Shown here: one piece after another, positions 25,701 through 37,036 of the stretch | Position numbering within the stretch: the first letter of the stretch is position 1 | Layout of the letters: each line of letters starts with the position of its first letter | Assembly: GCA_949358305.1 (NCBI GenBank) | Contig: OX442317.1 | Span: 7,940,186-8,004,185, forward strand | Reading direction: 5' to 3' | Length of the DNA: 64,000 nt | From: Strigamia acuminata | Lineage: Eukaryota; Arthropoda; Chilopoda; Geophilomorpha; Linotaeniidae | The notes under the pieces: model-generated | Told to the model about the DNA's origin: nothing | The model's database searches: none | What the model saw: the letters and a program-made list of their open reading frames with translations, nothing else | Position numbers and translations under genes: made by a program

Positions 25701-28058
25701 TTAGATGACTCTAACAAAACGTGCCGGCAGTGCAATAGCGTTTGTAAAGGCTGCTTCGGTGAACTCAATAACTGCACCGAATGCAGAGATGGATTGGTGA
25801 TGTCCGGCAACGACTGCGTGGCCGACTGTCCGAATAAAAGCTACGAATCGTCGGATCACAGGCAAAACTAATTTTTTTAAGACAATTAAGAGGCATTTTG
25901 TAAATTTTAAAATCGTTTTAGGTGTTCGGATTGCCATCCGACGTGCGAAACTTGCATGGGGCCTTCGCCGTTCGATTGCGTCACGTGTCCCGAGAGTTTG
26001 GTCCACCAAAATGGAAGTTGCGTCGAATATTGTCCGCCGGGATATTTCCTGCACGGACACATGAACGAGTGTTACTCTTGCGATCCGTTTTGCGAGACGT
26101 GTAACGCTACACAGTGCCTTACGTGTAGAGCGAATTGCGTTCTGGACGACGTGGGGAAGTGTCGTTTGAAAAGCGAATGTCCGAAGGGACATTTTTTAAA
26201 GGACGAACGGTGTTCGCCTTGTCATTCATCCTGTGATAGCTGCGAGGGCCCCACCTATTCTCAATGTCTAACTTGTTCCCCTTACTTGTAAGAAATTTAA
26301 TTTTTTTTTTTTAATTTTTTTAATTTTAATTTTTCTATTTATTTATTTTCCAGAGTATTGTATAAAAATATTTGCGCCAAAAAATGCCCTTCTAATTCGG
26401 TGCTAATCGGAATTGAGTGCCAGGAGTGCCACGAAACGTGCTTGAAGTGCAGCGGTTCCAAGTCGAATCAATGCGTTTCGTGTAAGCGCGGTTTGGTTTT
26501 GAAGAACGGGATTTGTTCGACCGTTTGTGGAGAGAAGTAAATTTTGGAATTGTTTGGTTAGTTTTGTTAGATTTTTTTAATTTTAATTTCTTTTTATATT
26601 TTTTTTATGTAGAATGTTCGCTTCGGCTGATCTCTGTGTGGCGTGCCATGAGTCGTGTTTGACTTGCAGCGGTTCTTTGGACACGGACTGCATTTCGTGC
26701 GCTCCGAAACTTCAGTTGGGCGATGGGAAGTGTCAGCAATCGTGTCCTGTCGGTTCGTTTCCGAGGAATTCTTCTTGTGTTTTGTGTCACCACACGTGCC
26801 TGAATTGCAAAGGGGATGCTTTGTACGATTGCATCTCGTGTCAAGATAATTATGTACTCGATAATGGTTTATGCATGGAATGCCAGCGTGGGATGTTTTT
26901 TGATCGATTATCTCAGGTTATTTATTCAAATTTAATTTCGGGTTGACGAAATAATGCTGAGTGGGATTTAACACGGAAAACACAATTTAGAATGAGATTT
27001 AACACGAAAAACACAATTTAAAACGGGATTTAACAAGGAAAACACAATTTAGAATGAGATTTAACAAGGAAAACACAATTTAAAACGGGTTTTAACACGG
27101 AAAATACAATTTAGAATGGGATTTAACACAAAAACAAAACAAAAAAACGGAATTTAACAAAAAAACAAAACAAAAAAACGGAATTTAACACAAAAACAAA
27201 ACAAAAGAAACGGAATTTAACACGAAAAGCACACAATTAACGGGATTTAACACGAATAACAAAATATAGAACGGGATTTAACACGAAAAACAAAATATCG
27301 AACGGGATTTAACACGAAAAACAAAATTTAGAACGGGATTTAACACAAAAAATAGAATTTAGAACGGGGTTTAACACAGAAAACAGAGTTTAGAACGGGA
27401 TTTAAAACGATTTAATAGAAAAAAATTAAATTCTCTAAAACCGTCCTTAAAATTTAAATTAATTTTTTTTTGGGTATGCAGAAATGTAAACAATGTGACA
27501 CAACGTGTACCACGTGCAACGGTCCCGACCATTTAAGTTGTCTTTCTTGCACTCAACCTTTAAAACACGATCCCGTCCATCACCGATGCGTTCCTTGCTG
27601 CAAAGACGAATTTGATCAAATGTGTTGCGTTTGCGATCCTCGTACCGGTAACGAACGAAACCCAACCAGCACAAAACGATTTTCACAAACGAAAATTCTA
27701 TTCCAGACACCTGCACTAGCGACATTAAAAGAAGAATCGTCGCTTTCAGCGATTCGAAAGAAAGCGACGACGACGACCACGCGCAGTTTCCATTACTAAC
27801 ATTTTGTGTCGTCGCCGTTGCCACTTGTATTGGAATAATTGTAGGATTTTTAGTTGTTTACAGAATTCTACGACAGGTTAAATAATTATTATTGAATAGA
27901 ATTGTTCGAATTTGTAATTATTTTCTCGTTTCCAGTTCGGTTTTCGGTATAGTTGTTCATCTAACGACTACCAACCGGTTCCCACTCGCTACGAAACATC
28001 AGATCCTCACGTCGACATTCTCAAAGAAGAATTCTGGGATAAACATATACGAATTTAG
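19496..28058 (+). CDS. furin-type proprotein convertase with Cys-rich tail (Fur2/PCSK5-like)
   Basis: Ca-dependent subtilisin-family protease of the secretory pathway, cleaving precursors at dibasic sites. Exons: 19496..19654, 20870..20974, 21050..21202, 21779..21913, 22751..22821, 23256..23517, 23584..23799, 23864..23982, 24045..24151, 24212..24329, 24394..24564, 24646..24797, 24851..25005, 25308..25399, 25454..25638, 25705..25861, 25922..26287, 26354..26536, 26613..26916, 27482..27647, 27707..27876, 27936..28058; 1222 residues. Domains: hydrophobic leader, prodomain ending RVKR (about 100-103), catalytic domain with D170 (SILDDG), H209 (HGTRCAGE), oxyanion N310 (ASGNGG) and S390 (GTSASAP), P domain, about ten Cys-rich furin repeats, membrane span near 1154-1177 and a tail of about 45 residues. 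The span plus long Cys-rich region resembles Drosophila Fur2 and the long PCSK5 form; exact orthology is undecided. Intron 25862..25921 is GC-AG. Confidence 0.95.
19910..20768. mobile_element. terminal-inverted-repeat element in furin intron 1
   Basis: Inverted repeats of 26 bp match perfectly: 19923-19948 (gttaacctatggactttagg then cttaaa) and 20730-20755. Imperfect pairing (cacgttttg) extends outward to 19910 and 20768. The about 860-bp body has no coding capacity. No target-site duplication was found. A non-autonomous DNA transposon (MITE-like) is the likely origin, which is an inference. Confidence 0.65.
22709..22748. repeat. (ATTT)n microsatellite at a splice acceptor
   Basis: About ten copies of ATTT run directly into the acceptor of the exon at 22751, so the microsatellite itself acts as the pyrimidine-rich tract. 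Confidence 0.9.
25249..25290 (+). other. candidate alternative terminal exon segment of the furin-type gene
   Basis: Within the intron before the first Cys-rich exon there is a strong acceptor at 25247-25248, preceded by a long pyrimidine run (about 25203-25235). It is in phase with the upstream exon and adds [13 protein letters not shown] and a TGA. Using it would give a convertase ending after the P domain, without Cys-rich repeats or membrane anchor. The downstream acceptor at 25306-25307, needed for the long form, has a weak pyrimidine tract. Whether the short form is made is not shown. Confidence 0.45.
26943..27420. repeat. 31-bp minisatellite in furin-type gene intron
   Basis: It fills intron 26917..27481. 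The unit is 31 bp in the cleanest part (27241-27365: cgggatttaacacgaaaaac plus aaaatatagaa), with about 15 copies overall. The 5' half is more diverged. Confidence 0.9.
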
Positions 28059-28797
28059 ATTTATTTTTATTTCTTTGTTTTAGTGTAAATATTTCTAGGT
28101 ATTTGTTTGAATATTCCCTCAAATTTCTTGTATTTTTTGACACGACTTTGACGAGCAATGGCTTTTTTCTCTGTAAATGTTTTGATAATTATTATCTTTT
28201 TTACTCATTTTTTTTTGGTTTTTTTTATTCTGTCACAAATTGAAACACTTTGATCGGGGAAAATCGAATTGAATTTGAACGACAGAATTGTATTTGTTAT
28301 TTTTTTCTGTAGAAATCGCAATAAGACTCAAGTGTTGTAAATGACAAAACAGATCGTTAAGTATCTCAAATACATATATTATATATAAATATATTATATT
28401 TACATAAGAGTTAATAATTTGATTCACGTTTCAATGTATAGTTTTATTTTTTTAAGTTTTCATGGCTGCTTACTTATACTTAACAATTCCACTTACGTTC
28501 TTCTGAAAAATCTGATTTTAACGGAAGGAAAAAACGTGTTTCGTATTTAATTTTCGTTGTTACGAGTTCTGAGAATAATAAAAAGAATTTTTTTTTTTTA
28601 GTAAATTGAACTAAGTTTTACTTAAATAATTTTTTACAGATTTAGAATACAATGCTACGTTTTAACGTTTTAAAACACTCAAAAAAGGCAGTTCCCGCAA
28701 CAATTTGCTGGTTGATTTTCGAACTTCTAGAGCTTCCATACATCTACGCACTAAATACAATTTTTACTTTGGTTTCGGGGGCCCCAAATTGAATAAT
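28059..28797. other. convergent intergenic region, furin-type / IDH3A
   Basis: No gene is seen. Two 3' ends meet here. AATAAA at 28577-28582 could serve the furin-type gene; several TTTATT runs (for example near 28443) could serve the minus-strand gene. A (TA)-rich tract lies at about 28370-28400. Confidence 0.45.
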
Positions 28798-30560
28798 TTA
28801 GGAAATTTTTCGGCAAATTTCGTCCGTGAATTCTGAGCATTTCGCGCTGCCGCCCAAATCGCCCGTCCTGAACTGAAAGGTTGAAAATACAAATGTAAAA
28901 ATTAAAAAATAAATGTGTTGAATTCATTTGATTTACTTTTCCTTCTTTGATGGTATCTAGACACCCCTTTTCGATCCTGGCGGCAAAATCGTGCAGTTCC
29001 ATATGTCGTAACATCATGCAAGCGCTCAATAACAAAGCGGTTGGATTCGCTTTGTCTTGTCCGGCGATGTCCGGGGCTGTCCCGTGCACCGATTCAAATA
29101 TGGCGCCGTCTTGACCAACGTTGCCACTGGGGGTGACGCCTAAACCTCCAATAAGTCCCGCACATAAATCACTAAAAAATGAAAAAAATGTGGAAATATG
29201 ATTTGAATTTTTTTTCTTCCAAAAAAGTTTCTACCTCAAAATGTCTCCGTACAAATTCGGCATGACGAGCAAGTCAAAAAGACCAGGATCCTGTACCATC
29301 TAACAAACGTACGAGTGAAACATTAATACTAAAATACTAAAACCCTTTAAAAATTATTCAAATTGACACTTTTTTGTTGATTTTTGACAAATTTAGACGA
29401 AATTTGAGAAAATAATTGATAAATTTGGACAAAATTTGAGTAAATTTGAGTAAAAGTGTCAGATTTCTGTTTAAAAATGTCAAATTCCAAGTGTTTTAAA
29501 GTTCCCTCCATTTGTTTCCATTACATTTAAGCAAACAGTATCCAAATAACGCTCTTCGAATTTCACGTCTGGGTACTTTTCGGCTATTTGGCGACAACAA
29601 CGTAGGAAAAGACCATCGGACATTCTCCTAAAAACGCCCAAAAAAAAACATTAAAAAAATCCACCTCCTTTCCAATTCCAAATTCTCACATAATATTCGC
29701 TTTATGCACAGCCGTCACTTTACTCCTGTTATTATTTTTCGCGTACTGAAAAGCATACTCCGCAACTCGCAAAGATGCCTCTTCCGTAATCAACTTAATA
29801 CTCTGAACAACCCCTGGAACGATCTAAACATTAAAAAAAAATTAAAAAATTAATAAAAAATTAATAAACCTACCAATCAAAAATAAAAAAATAAAATAAT
29901 CCAAACCTCGTGTTCAATTCCACTGTACTCCCCCTCGGTGTTCTCTCGAATCGTGACCACATCAACATCCTTATACAACGTCTCAAATCCCTCCACAGAT
30001 TTACACGGTCGAACATTCGCGTACAAATTAAAAGCCCTAAAAATAAAAAAAAAATAAAAAACCCAAAAAAAATAAAATAAATCGCAAAAAATCCTGTCAA
30101 ACTCACTTTCTCAACGCCAAGTTCAACGATCGATGTCCTTTCCCAACCGGGGTCATCAAAGGTCCCTTCAAACCAATTTTGTTTTTGTGCACAGAATCAA
30201 TGGCAGCTGGTGGAATCCCGAACATTCCATCCGGCCCTTTAACCGGACTCACATCAACGATCTCCCAACTGACAGGAACCTAAATCAAAACCAATTTAAT
30301 CTTTGTTTCGCGTAAACGGACATATTTTTCGTCAATTTACTCCAGCTATTTTAAATATCTTCTGCACCGCCTCAGAGATTTCCGGCCCGATGCCATCGCC
30401 AGGAATAAGTGTTACGAGTCTGGGGGCAGCCGAATAATTTCGATAGCCGAGTCTCGAAATGTAAGAAATCTGCAATTCATTACGAAATGGTCAATAAAAA
30501 GAAGAGAAAGGCGATCGTAAAAGCGAGTTTACTAACTGGCCTCGTCCATTTATTGGCCAT
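28798..30560 (-). CDS. IDH3A: NAD-dependent isocitrate dehydrogenase, alpha (catalytic) subunit, mitochondrial
   Basis: Oxidative decarboxylation of isocitrate to 2-oxoglutarate in the TCA cycle. Minus-strand exons in order: 30537..30560, 30341..30469, 30107..30279, 29907..30036, 29690..29823, 29525..29627, 29235..29299, 28937..29171, 28798..28872; 355 residues (human 366). The N terminus (MANKWTRP...[11 protein letters not shown]) is basic and looks like a mitochondrial presequence. Family motifs: [63 protein letters not shown], and [10 protein letters not shown] with NPTALLLSA. The C terminus [19 protein letters not shown] matches alpha rather than beta or gamma subunits. It is divergent from HACD3 with only 170 bp between them. 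Confidence 0.97.
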
Positions 30561-30730
30561 TATTGTGTTTTTCTTAAGGAAGGTCGAAAAGATCAAGAGT
30601 TTGTTGCTTAAGTTTCAATTTTCCAAACACAGGGCGCGCTACGGTAGCGGCGCCTGCGCTCGGCACTCGTAGGAACCCGTAGGAACGGTTTCGAAAATAG
30701 ATAGCTCGATCGCGACCATCGTCATTGCAG

Positions 30731-32566
30731 ACGGCCGGCTTAGTCCGTTTGTTTATTGGGCGCAAACCGATACACACATTACGTTAAAAATAGATTTGAG
30801 GAACGTGAAGGTATAGATTTAATTATTAAATCGTTGGTTTATGTGAAAAATTTGATTAAAGAGTGATCGAAAGAGTTTTGAGTAATTTTTAGATAGTAGC
30901 GGTCGTAGTAAGTGCTCGCTATCGAGCTCCGTGTTGTTATCGTCTCAAATCATATCGTGTTACGAATCTTTTTGTTTAAAGATCGTTCTATTTTTCCAGT
31001 CTCCCGACGTGCACTTATCCGAGGAGGAAATCGAATTCGCAGCCACCGGGCTGGGCGCTCGAGGACAGAACGAATATCATTTCGTTTTGGAGTTTTTTAA
31101 CGCGATAAATCCGGATGTAATTATCGAATAATTTCGAAAAACGGCAGAAAAAGTCGGAATAAACGCTTGATTTTTTGCAGGAAAGTCAATACCGAGTGGG
31201 CGAAGGTCAAGTCGAGTTTAATATCAAAAAGAGGAGTCCGGATTCGTGGCCACGATTGATCACGCAGTCGAAAAAACCCGCGTGGTTAAAAATTGATTTC
31301 GAAAAATGGCGACCCGAGGCCGACGATGAAGAGTCCGAGGACTTGCAGGTTGATGATTATCGATGATTTAACAAGTTCCAATCGTGAAAAAAAAAATTTG
31401 AATTTATTTAGGACAATCCGAACGGATACAAGGAGTTTTTGGACAATTATAAGCCGGAAAAGCAATTGTCCGGTCGAAATTTCACATGTAAAATGAAGAA
31501 AAAAAAATGTTTAATTGGTTTAATTTATTTATATTTATTTATATTTATTTTCTAGCTCATATTCAAAACTTTCGCAAATTTTATTTATGTCTTTACAATT
31601 TATTCCACACATTTGGCTATGGATTTATCCTCGTTGCACTCCTTTTGTCGTACTCGAAGCAGGGACCTGGTAAAACGAGTTAGGAATTGTTTTGGCACGG
31701 ATTTTAATTAATTTTTGCGATTAGAATCGATGAAAAATGCGTACCAGTACGTCGGATGGTGCATGAAGCTTTCTCAGTCGTTGCAAGTGATGGATATTGT
31801 GCACAGGTTGCTTAAATACACCAAAGGTTCTTTAAAAGAAACTGTTATGCAGGTGCAAATTGAAATGGACGATTTGCTATTATTTCACCTATTTAGATAA
31901 ATTGTGTTGTTGTATTTGGCGATAGGTTGGTGGGCGGTTTGTTATGCTCTTTATTATGATTGAAAGTGAGCCGCGAATTCAAGACAAACCGGTCGTTTTC
32001 CTTTTGTTTTGTGTTTGGTCCGCAATCGATGCAATCAGGCGAGTTTGAATTCATTTTATTTCGTAATTAAAATTGTTATTTTATTTTTTTAAATTTTAAT
32101 TTGTAGATATCCTTATTACATGCTTCGTATTTATAAATATGAATTTTCCGTGTTGACGTGGTTGCGATACACGATTTGGATCCCGCTGTATCCATTGGGT
32201 TTTCTCTGCGAAGGTAAAAAAATCGAAAAAAATCGAAAATTGAATAATTTTCTTGTGAATTTACATTTTCCAGGAGCGATTATTTTGAAGAATATTCCCT
32301 ATTTCGAAGAAACCAAGAAATTTAGTATTTTTTTGCCAAATAAATGGAATTTTTCATTTCATTTGCCGACTTTGATGAGGATTTATTTGCTCTGTTTTCT
32401 GTTTCCGGGTAAATAAATTGTCAAATTGTTGGTCGAGTTTAATTTAATTCATTTTTGTTTGTTTCAATTGGTTTTTTCAGCATGCTACGTTCTTATGAAC
32501 TACATGTACTATCAGAGGAAGAAGAAACTGGGTTATCCAACTCGTTCGATAGAAAAATGCGATTAA
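30731..32566 (+). CDS. HACD3: 3-hydroxyacyl-CoA dehydratase 3 (CS domain + PTPLA domain), 5' end unresolved
   Basis: Third step of very-long-chain fatty acid elongation in the ER membrane (dehydration of 3-hydroxyacyl-CoA). Exons: 30731..30810, 31000..31116, 31181..31348, 31412..31487, 31556..31669, 31725..31852, 31926..32038, 32107..32213, 32274..32408, 32481..32566; about 373 residues (human 362). A p23-like CS domain (LSPFVYWAQ at the start, then HITLKIDLRNV) precedes the multi-span PTPLA domain. The catalytic Tyr and Glu are spaced seven apart in IPLYPLGFLCE, as in yeast PHS1. Intron 32039..32106 is GC-AG. No in-frame ATG was found: the frame is open up to a TAG at about 30669-30671, without a start codon. 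A tiny upstream coding exon spliced to the acceptor at 30729-30730, or a non-AUG start, is needed. Only about four residues seem to be missing. Confidence 0.92.
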
Positions 32567-32893
32567 TTAATTAATCAATCGACTACTATTTCTGATCTCA
32601 TGTTCACTCTCTTAAGATTCACATTATGGCGTTTTAAGTTATATTTCACTCAACTTTTAAAAAGTTTGTTTTGTGCATTCAAAGTTTTATTAAATTAAAT
32701 TAAACAAAAATAAACGTTTTCTTGTTGTTTATCTTGTACATTTCGTTTGCACTTTAAACGAAGCTTCGAACTCGTTTTCGTTTGCTCCCGATGCGACATC
32801 TGTGAGTAAATGTTAAATACGGCGCTAGCATTTGACATCGTATTATTTGTTTAATCCTATTGTGTAAAATTTATTATTTTTAAATTGATTTTA

Positions 32894-35350
32894 GGGTTTA
32901 AAAGAGCAATCGTGGAAGAAAATTTTGCACAAACATTTGTACCAAATCACTCGCGTAATTAGGGTAAAATTGGCTGATTAATTAGAAATTTGAATAATTG
33001 TGTTTAATTTATTTTTATCGCAGTTAAACCGTGGATTCCTTTAGTGGATCGTCCATTTTTGCATCAAGCGATCGAACATTTGGAGCAAATTGGACCCGAC
33101 GGCGCCAGTGTGAAAGAAATAGCTCGTTCCATGAATATTCCGTATTTAGACTCTCGCATGTTGTTGCGGAATGCAGTGAGACTCAAAGCGGTTGTATCGA
33201 TTTGTAAGGACATTGGCAAACAACGATGCACCAAGTAAAAAAAAAATAGACTTTTAAAATTTATTTAAAATTGTTTCTTTTTAAAAATTTATAATTCGGT
33301 TTGTGCCTCAAAAGCACGTGATGAAGAGCGAATTGCGACAGAAAAATTTTGACGAGGGTTTAAAAATGATAAAGTTGAATGAGAAAGTGGGCGAAGATGA
33401 CGAGAAAACGGTGGATTCCGGTAAAAATGTGATCGAAGCGAAAGAAGGCACTTCGACCGATGGAAACGAGATGGAAACGCACGACGACGACATCGAGGAA
33501 GCGAAATGCGGGAAACACGACACGGAGAAATTGATCGACGTTGTCAAGAAGATGGAAATGTCCGAATTCAGTTTTGACAATTGTTTGTTTAGTTATTTAT
33601 ATTTATGTGGTTTTATTATATATTTATATTGAATTTATAGCTGACGTTACGTGACTGCAGATGGTGCAGCAGGAGAAATTAATTGACTACACGGCGGTGT
33701 TTCGGAAAGCAATTTTGACGGAAGAAACTAAAGAGGGCGTCAAAGCAACCGTGAATCGACACACAGTGAGGCGTCTGATTAAAACATAAAGTGACGAAAG
33801 GGCGATCAACGTTTTCAACACGAATCTCACCTGCGGTGACAAATTGGTGAAGGTATAATATTAATTAACAATTGAATTTACATCGATAGTTAATAATTTT
33901 TAAATCGTAGTTGCAATTTATCTGCGATAAAGACGTGACTGAAGAGAGTTCGATCTTTAAATGTGCCATCGAACAGGCGAAAGTGAAGAAATTTTTCGCT
34001 CCGATGCCGAAAAAGTCGAAAAAACTTGGGAAATCGCCTAAAAAGGTTCGTTTTTTTATTAGTTGTTGAATTTAAATCGTTTTCTTCATTTGTTTCTTCA
34101 TTTTCATATTGTTCAGGATCTGGACAAACTAAAAGACGATGAAAGTTTACAAGTAAGTTGAATTGTCAACGAATTATCAGACGATAAATATAGTTTTTAT
34201 TTTATATTTTCAGACCGGTAAAATAACCAGCACTGAAGTGAAATTCTCGAGACTGAGACTCCTTCACGAGTTTCTATTTTATTTCAACGATGCTTCGCTT
34301 TCGGGGGAACACGACATCTCAGTTCGTAGAGTTTATAAAGACGAAAACTCCTTTAAAAGTTTCGTTCCGCCTTTGCCGGTTCACGCGGATTGGCCGACGG
34401 GATGGTGTTTGATGTGCGATGTCATTCTTCGGCTACCACTGCGCTTGTTTTTGAAATTAATCAATTGTCCATACAAGGTAGTTCCGACGGAAGTAATAGT
34501 TATTGAAATTAAATAATTTGAATTTGTGTGTTTCTAGATCGACGAGTAAGCGCCTTATTTAAGCGATCCGTTGAAACAGCGTTACTTGGTCAGTCGTTTA
34601 GAACCGAATGTTCGCTCCGTGCTGTTTTCCGGTCGGCGTTACATCTTTTCCTTTTCTCAAAATGCGGAACTGCTCGCTCGAATTGGTCTTTTGTCGTTCG
34701 GACCGCACCAATACAAAGAAACAGAACGGTGGCGGTGATTGACACCCGTTTGTCCGAGCCGTCTTATTCTCAAACGTCGTCCTACAAGGAGTACAATGAG
34801 ATTATTTTTCGTCGTCCGATTTGGACGATTTTTGGCAACGGACGCAGGAAATTTGTCTCCAAACGCCGCTCGGTATTTTTTAAAATTTTAAAATTAGAAT
34901 TTTTTAAAAAAAAAAACAACTTATTTTTTGTTTATCGTTTAGGCTGTCGCACAATGCTGCAAACCGAGCCTCTTACTGTGGAAAGAGTGGACACTAAAGC
35001 GGTGATGATGGCCACGTGCGTTTGAAAAACTATCGAAGAAATTAAGGACGACGGGACCATTCCCGGAGACTGACGTGGTGCTGGTGGCTTCGATACAATT
35101 TTATATTCATATGATTTTTTTCTTGTTGATTAACTAACAAGTTTACAAGACGTATAGTATTATTATTATTTTTTTTATAACTTTATAGACATTTGCAACA
35201 CAATTGGTTCAATTGGTCACCGAACATGGCGACCCGATAGCGATGACGGCTTTCAACGACAATATGAATTACAGGGACTACGTAAGGAAAATGGTAAACA
35301 GCCAACACATTTTAATGAAATGCCATAACAATTATCGAACCGGCCCGAAA
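32894..35350 (+). pseudogene. GTF3C1 (TFIIIC largest subunit) pseudogene, 5'- and 3'-truncated
   Basis: Similarity to the B-box-binding TFIIIC subunit is clear in pieces: the winged-helix stretch VDRPFLHQAIEHLEQIG...EIARSMNIP (33035-33235), then PPLPVHADWPTGWCLMCDVILRLPL (34370-34440), then RRYIFSFSQN..LLSFGP (34630-34710). Defects seen: an in-frame TAA in the 33660-33850 segment (after RRLIKT), a TAA after KIDE near 34545, a frame change near 34725, and a TGA after IPGD near 35070. The acceptor before 33300 lacks AG. Both the first few hundred codons and the large C-terminal part are missing. Introns are retained, so it arose by DNA duplication, not by retrocopying. An intact copy would have to exist elsewhere. 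Confidence 0.8.
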
Positions 35351-36007
35351 TAACGTCAGCTCTGCTATTTTTTAGATCTGAGACGGCCGAGGACACCGCG
35401 AGCCAATCGCACCCGATAGAGACGACGCACAGAGTCGCTCGTTGCCGAGGACGACAGTAACCGGTGATCCCTGGACCTGAAGGAATGCAACCAAATTTAA
35501 GCAACCATGTGAGAACAATACAACTAACGATCCGGTCTCCGATTTATTTAACTAATACCTTTACCCTTTCCAGCCCACTCTCACAAGCATACTAGGAAAC
35601 GACACCTCTTGACAACACTCGAAAAAAGTACTCAAAAAATATGAATAAATCATATTAACAAGACAAAACTAATTAACCACGTTTCAGAAGGGACTTCCAA
35701 CGTGACAACACGTCCCGAGAGAATGGATCCGCTTCTACTGATGTCGAGTTATGCCGAACTGGCCACCATAACGACGACGGAAACCAGCTAACCCGAAAAA
35801 TGACAGAAATCAGACAAGTTCAGATAAGGTTCATGAGTAGATGAATGAAATTAAAAACCCTTGTGGTTGCCATCTTTGCTTGTTGACTTTGATCCGTTTT
35901 GAGGTTGGGTTACTTTTTAAAACTTTTTTGAAACATTTGTAAGTTAAGTCACCATTTTTTAAAGAAGTTTTTGTTTAAACATCAGGGTTTTTATCAATAT
36001 AAAAATA
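35351..36007. other. decayed sequence beyond the pseudogene
   Basis: No gene is seen. Short stretches read like coding sequence with stops (for example 35380-35460) and may be further remains of GTF3C1. The rest is AT-rich. Confidence 0.35.
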
Positions 36008-36257
36008 CCGTATTTTACCAAATAAGAGCCGCGGCTCTTATTCTCTTATTCAAAACGGGCACTTTGAGACGCGGCTCCAAATCGGGGGCGGCTTTTATTT
36101 CAAATAGTGGCCAATGTCAATGTTACGTTCATTGAACGTAACATAAGCCGCGGCTACTATTCGAGGGCGGCTCTTATTTTAAGTAGCCTCTCTTAGTCGC
36201 GGCTCTTATTCGAGGGTGGCTACAATTCGAGGGCGACTCTTATTCGGTAAATTACGG
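36008..36257. mobile_element. 250-bp MITE with TA target-site duplication
   Basis: Terminal inverted repeats start CCGTATTTTACCAAATAAG on the left and end CTTATTCGGTAAATTACGG on the right, flanked by TA on both sides (36006-36007 and 36258-36259). The interior is rich in repeated GAGGGCGGCTCTTATT-like blocks and has a perfect palindrome, gttacgttcattgaacgtaac with centre at about 36130. The TA duplication and ends fit a Tc1/mariner-type non-autonomous element. Confidence 0.85.
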
Positions 36258-37036
36258 TAGTTCTGGTTCTAGTTCTGGTTTGAATCACGACACCTATCTT
36301 GTGTGTATAATACACAATCTAAGCACACACAGAGTGCTTAGTACAAGTATAAGAGTGATAAGATTTTGACTCATTGCCACAATTAGTTGTATTCTCTGGG
36401 TGATCTATTGTTTCTCTTTTTCAATGAAAATCAAACTTTCATATATTAGAATAACTACTGGTTGTTAAGTAAAAATTTAACTGTACTATCTTTACATCCT
36501 TTAGATGCAACATGGAAATGTTGCGTGCTTTTTCTTTGATGATGAAAACAAATGCTATTCTCTTTTAGTAGAAGAAAATCAGTGCTCTAAGCTTATATGA
36601 ATGTGCTGTAAGCATTCATTTTCATTTGAAGAGCTTGATATCTTATGAACATATATTATACACTATACATGTTGTTACGTGGCTAAAGGGGATTGTTTAG
36701 CACAACGTGACATGTGTTTAAATCGAGAAAGACACAGAGTTTTATATGTAAATGCTTATAGCTTTATTCATTTCAAAGTTGGACATTTATTAATATAAAT
36801 GTTCGGTCATAACTCTTATTACATTTCTATTTGTTTCATATAAAACTATCATTCAAACAAAACATAAATCATTCATTTAATAACCTTTTAAATAAGGATG
36901 ATGTGTTTGTCAAATCGCCTAAGAAACCTAAGTCCTATCTATCCGTTAACCGGCTGATAGTAATAGGTGAAGAGTGAAAGAGTAACTGAGCTCTCTGGCT
37001 TACTTTGCTCACTAAGTAAGCTTCTATTCCCCCCAT
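36258..37036. other. non-coding stretch left of the 246-bp array
   Basis: No gene is seen. It contains the left member (36468-36537) of a direct repeat whose right member is at 49704-49780. An imperfect inverted repeat lies around 36666-36715 (acatgt...gctaaa / gtttagc...acatgt). Confidence 0.4.

Noticed and set aside
25700..26192. 163-codon minus-strand frame
   Set aside because: Antisense shadow of Cys-rich furin exons.
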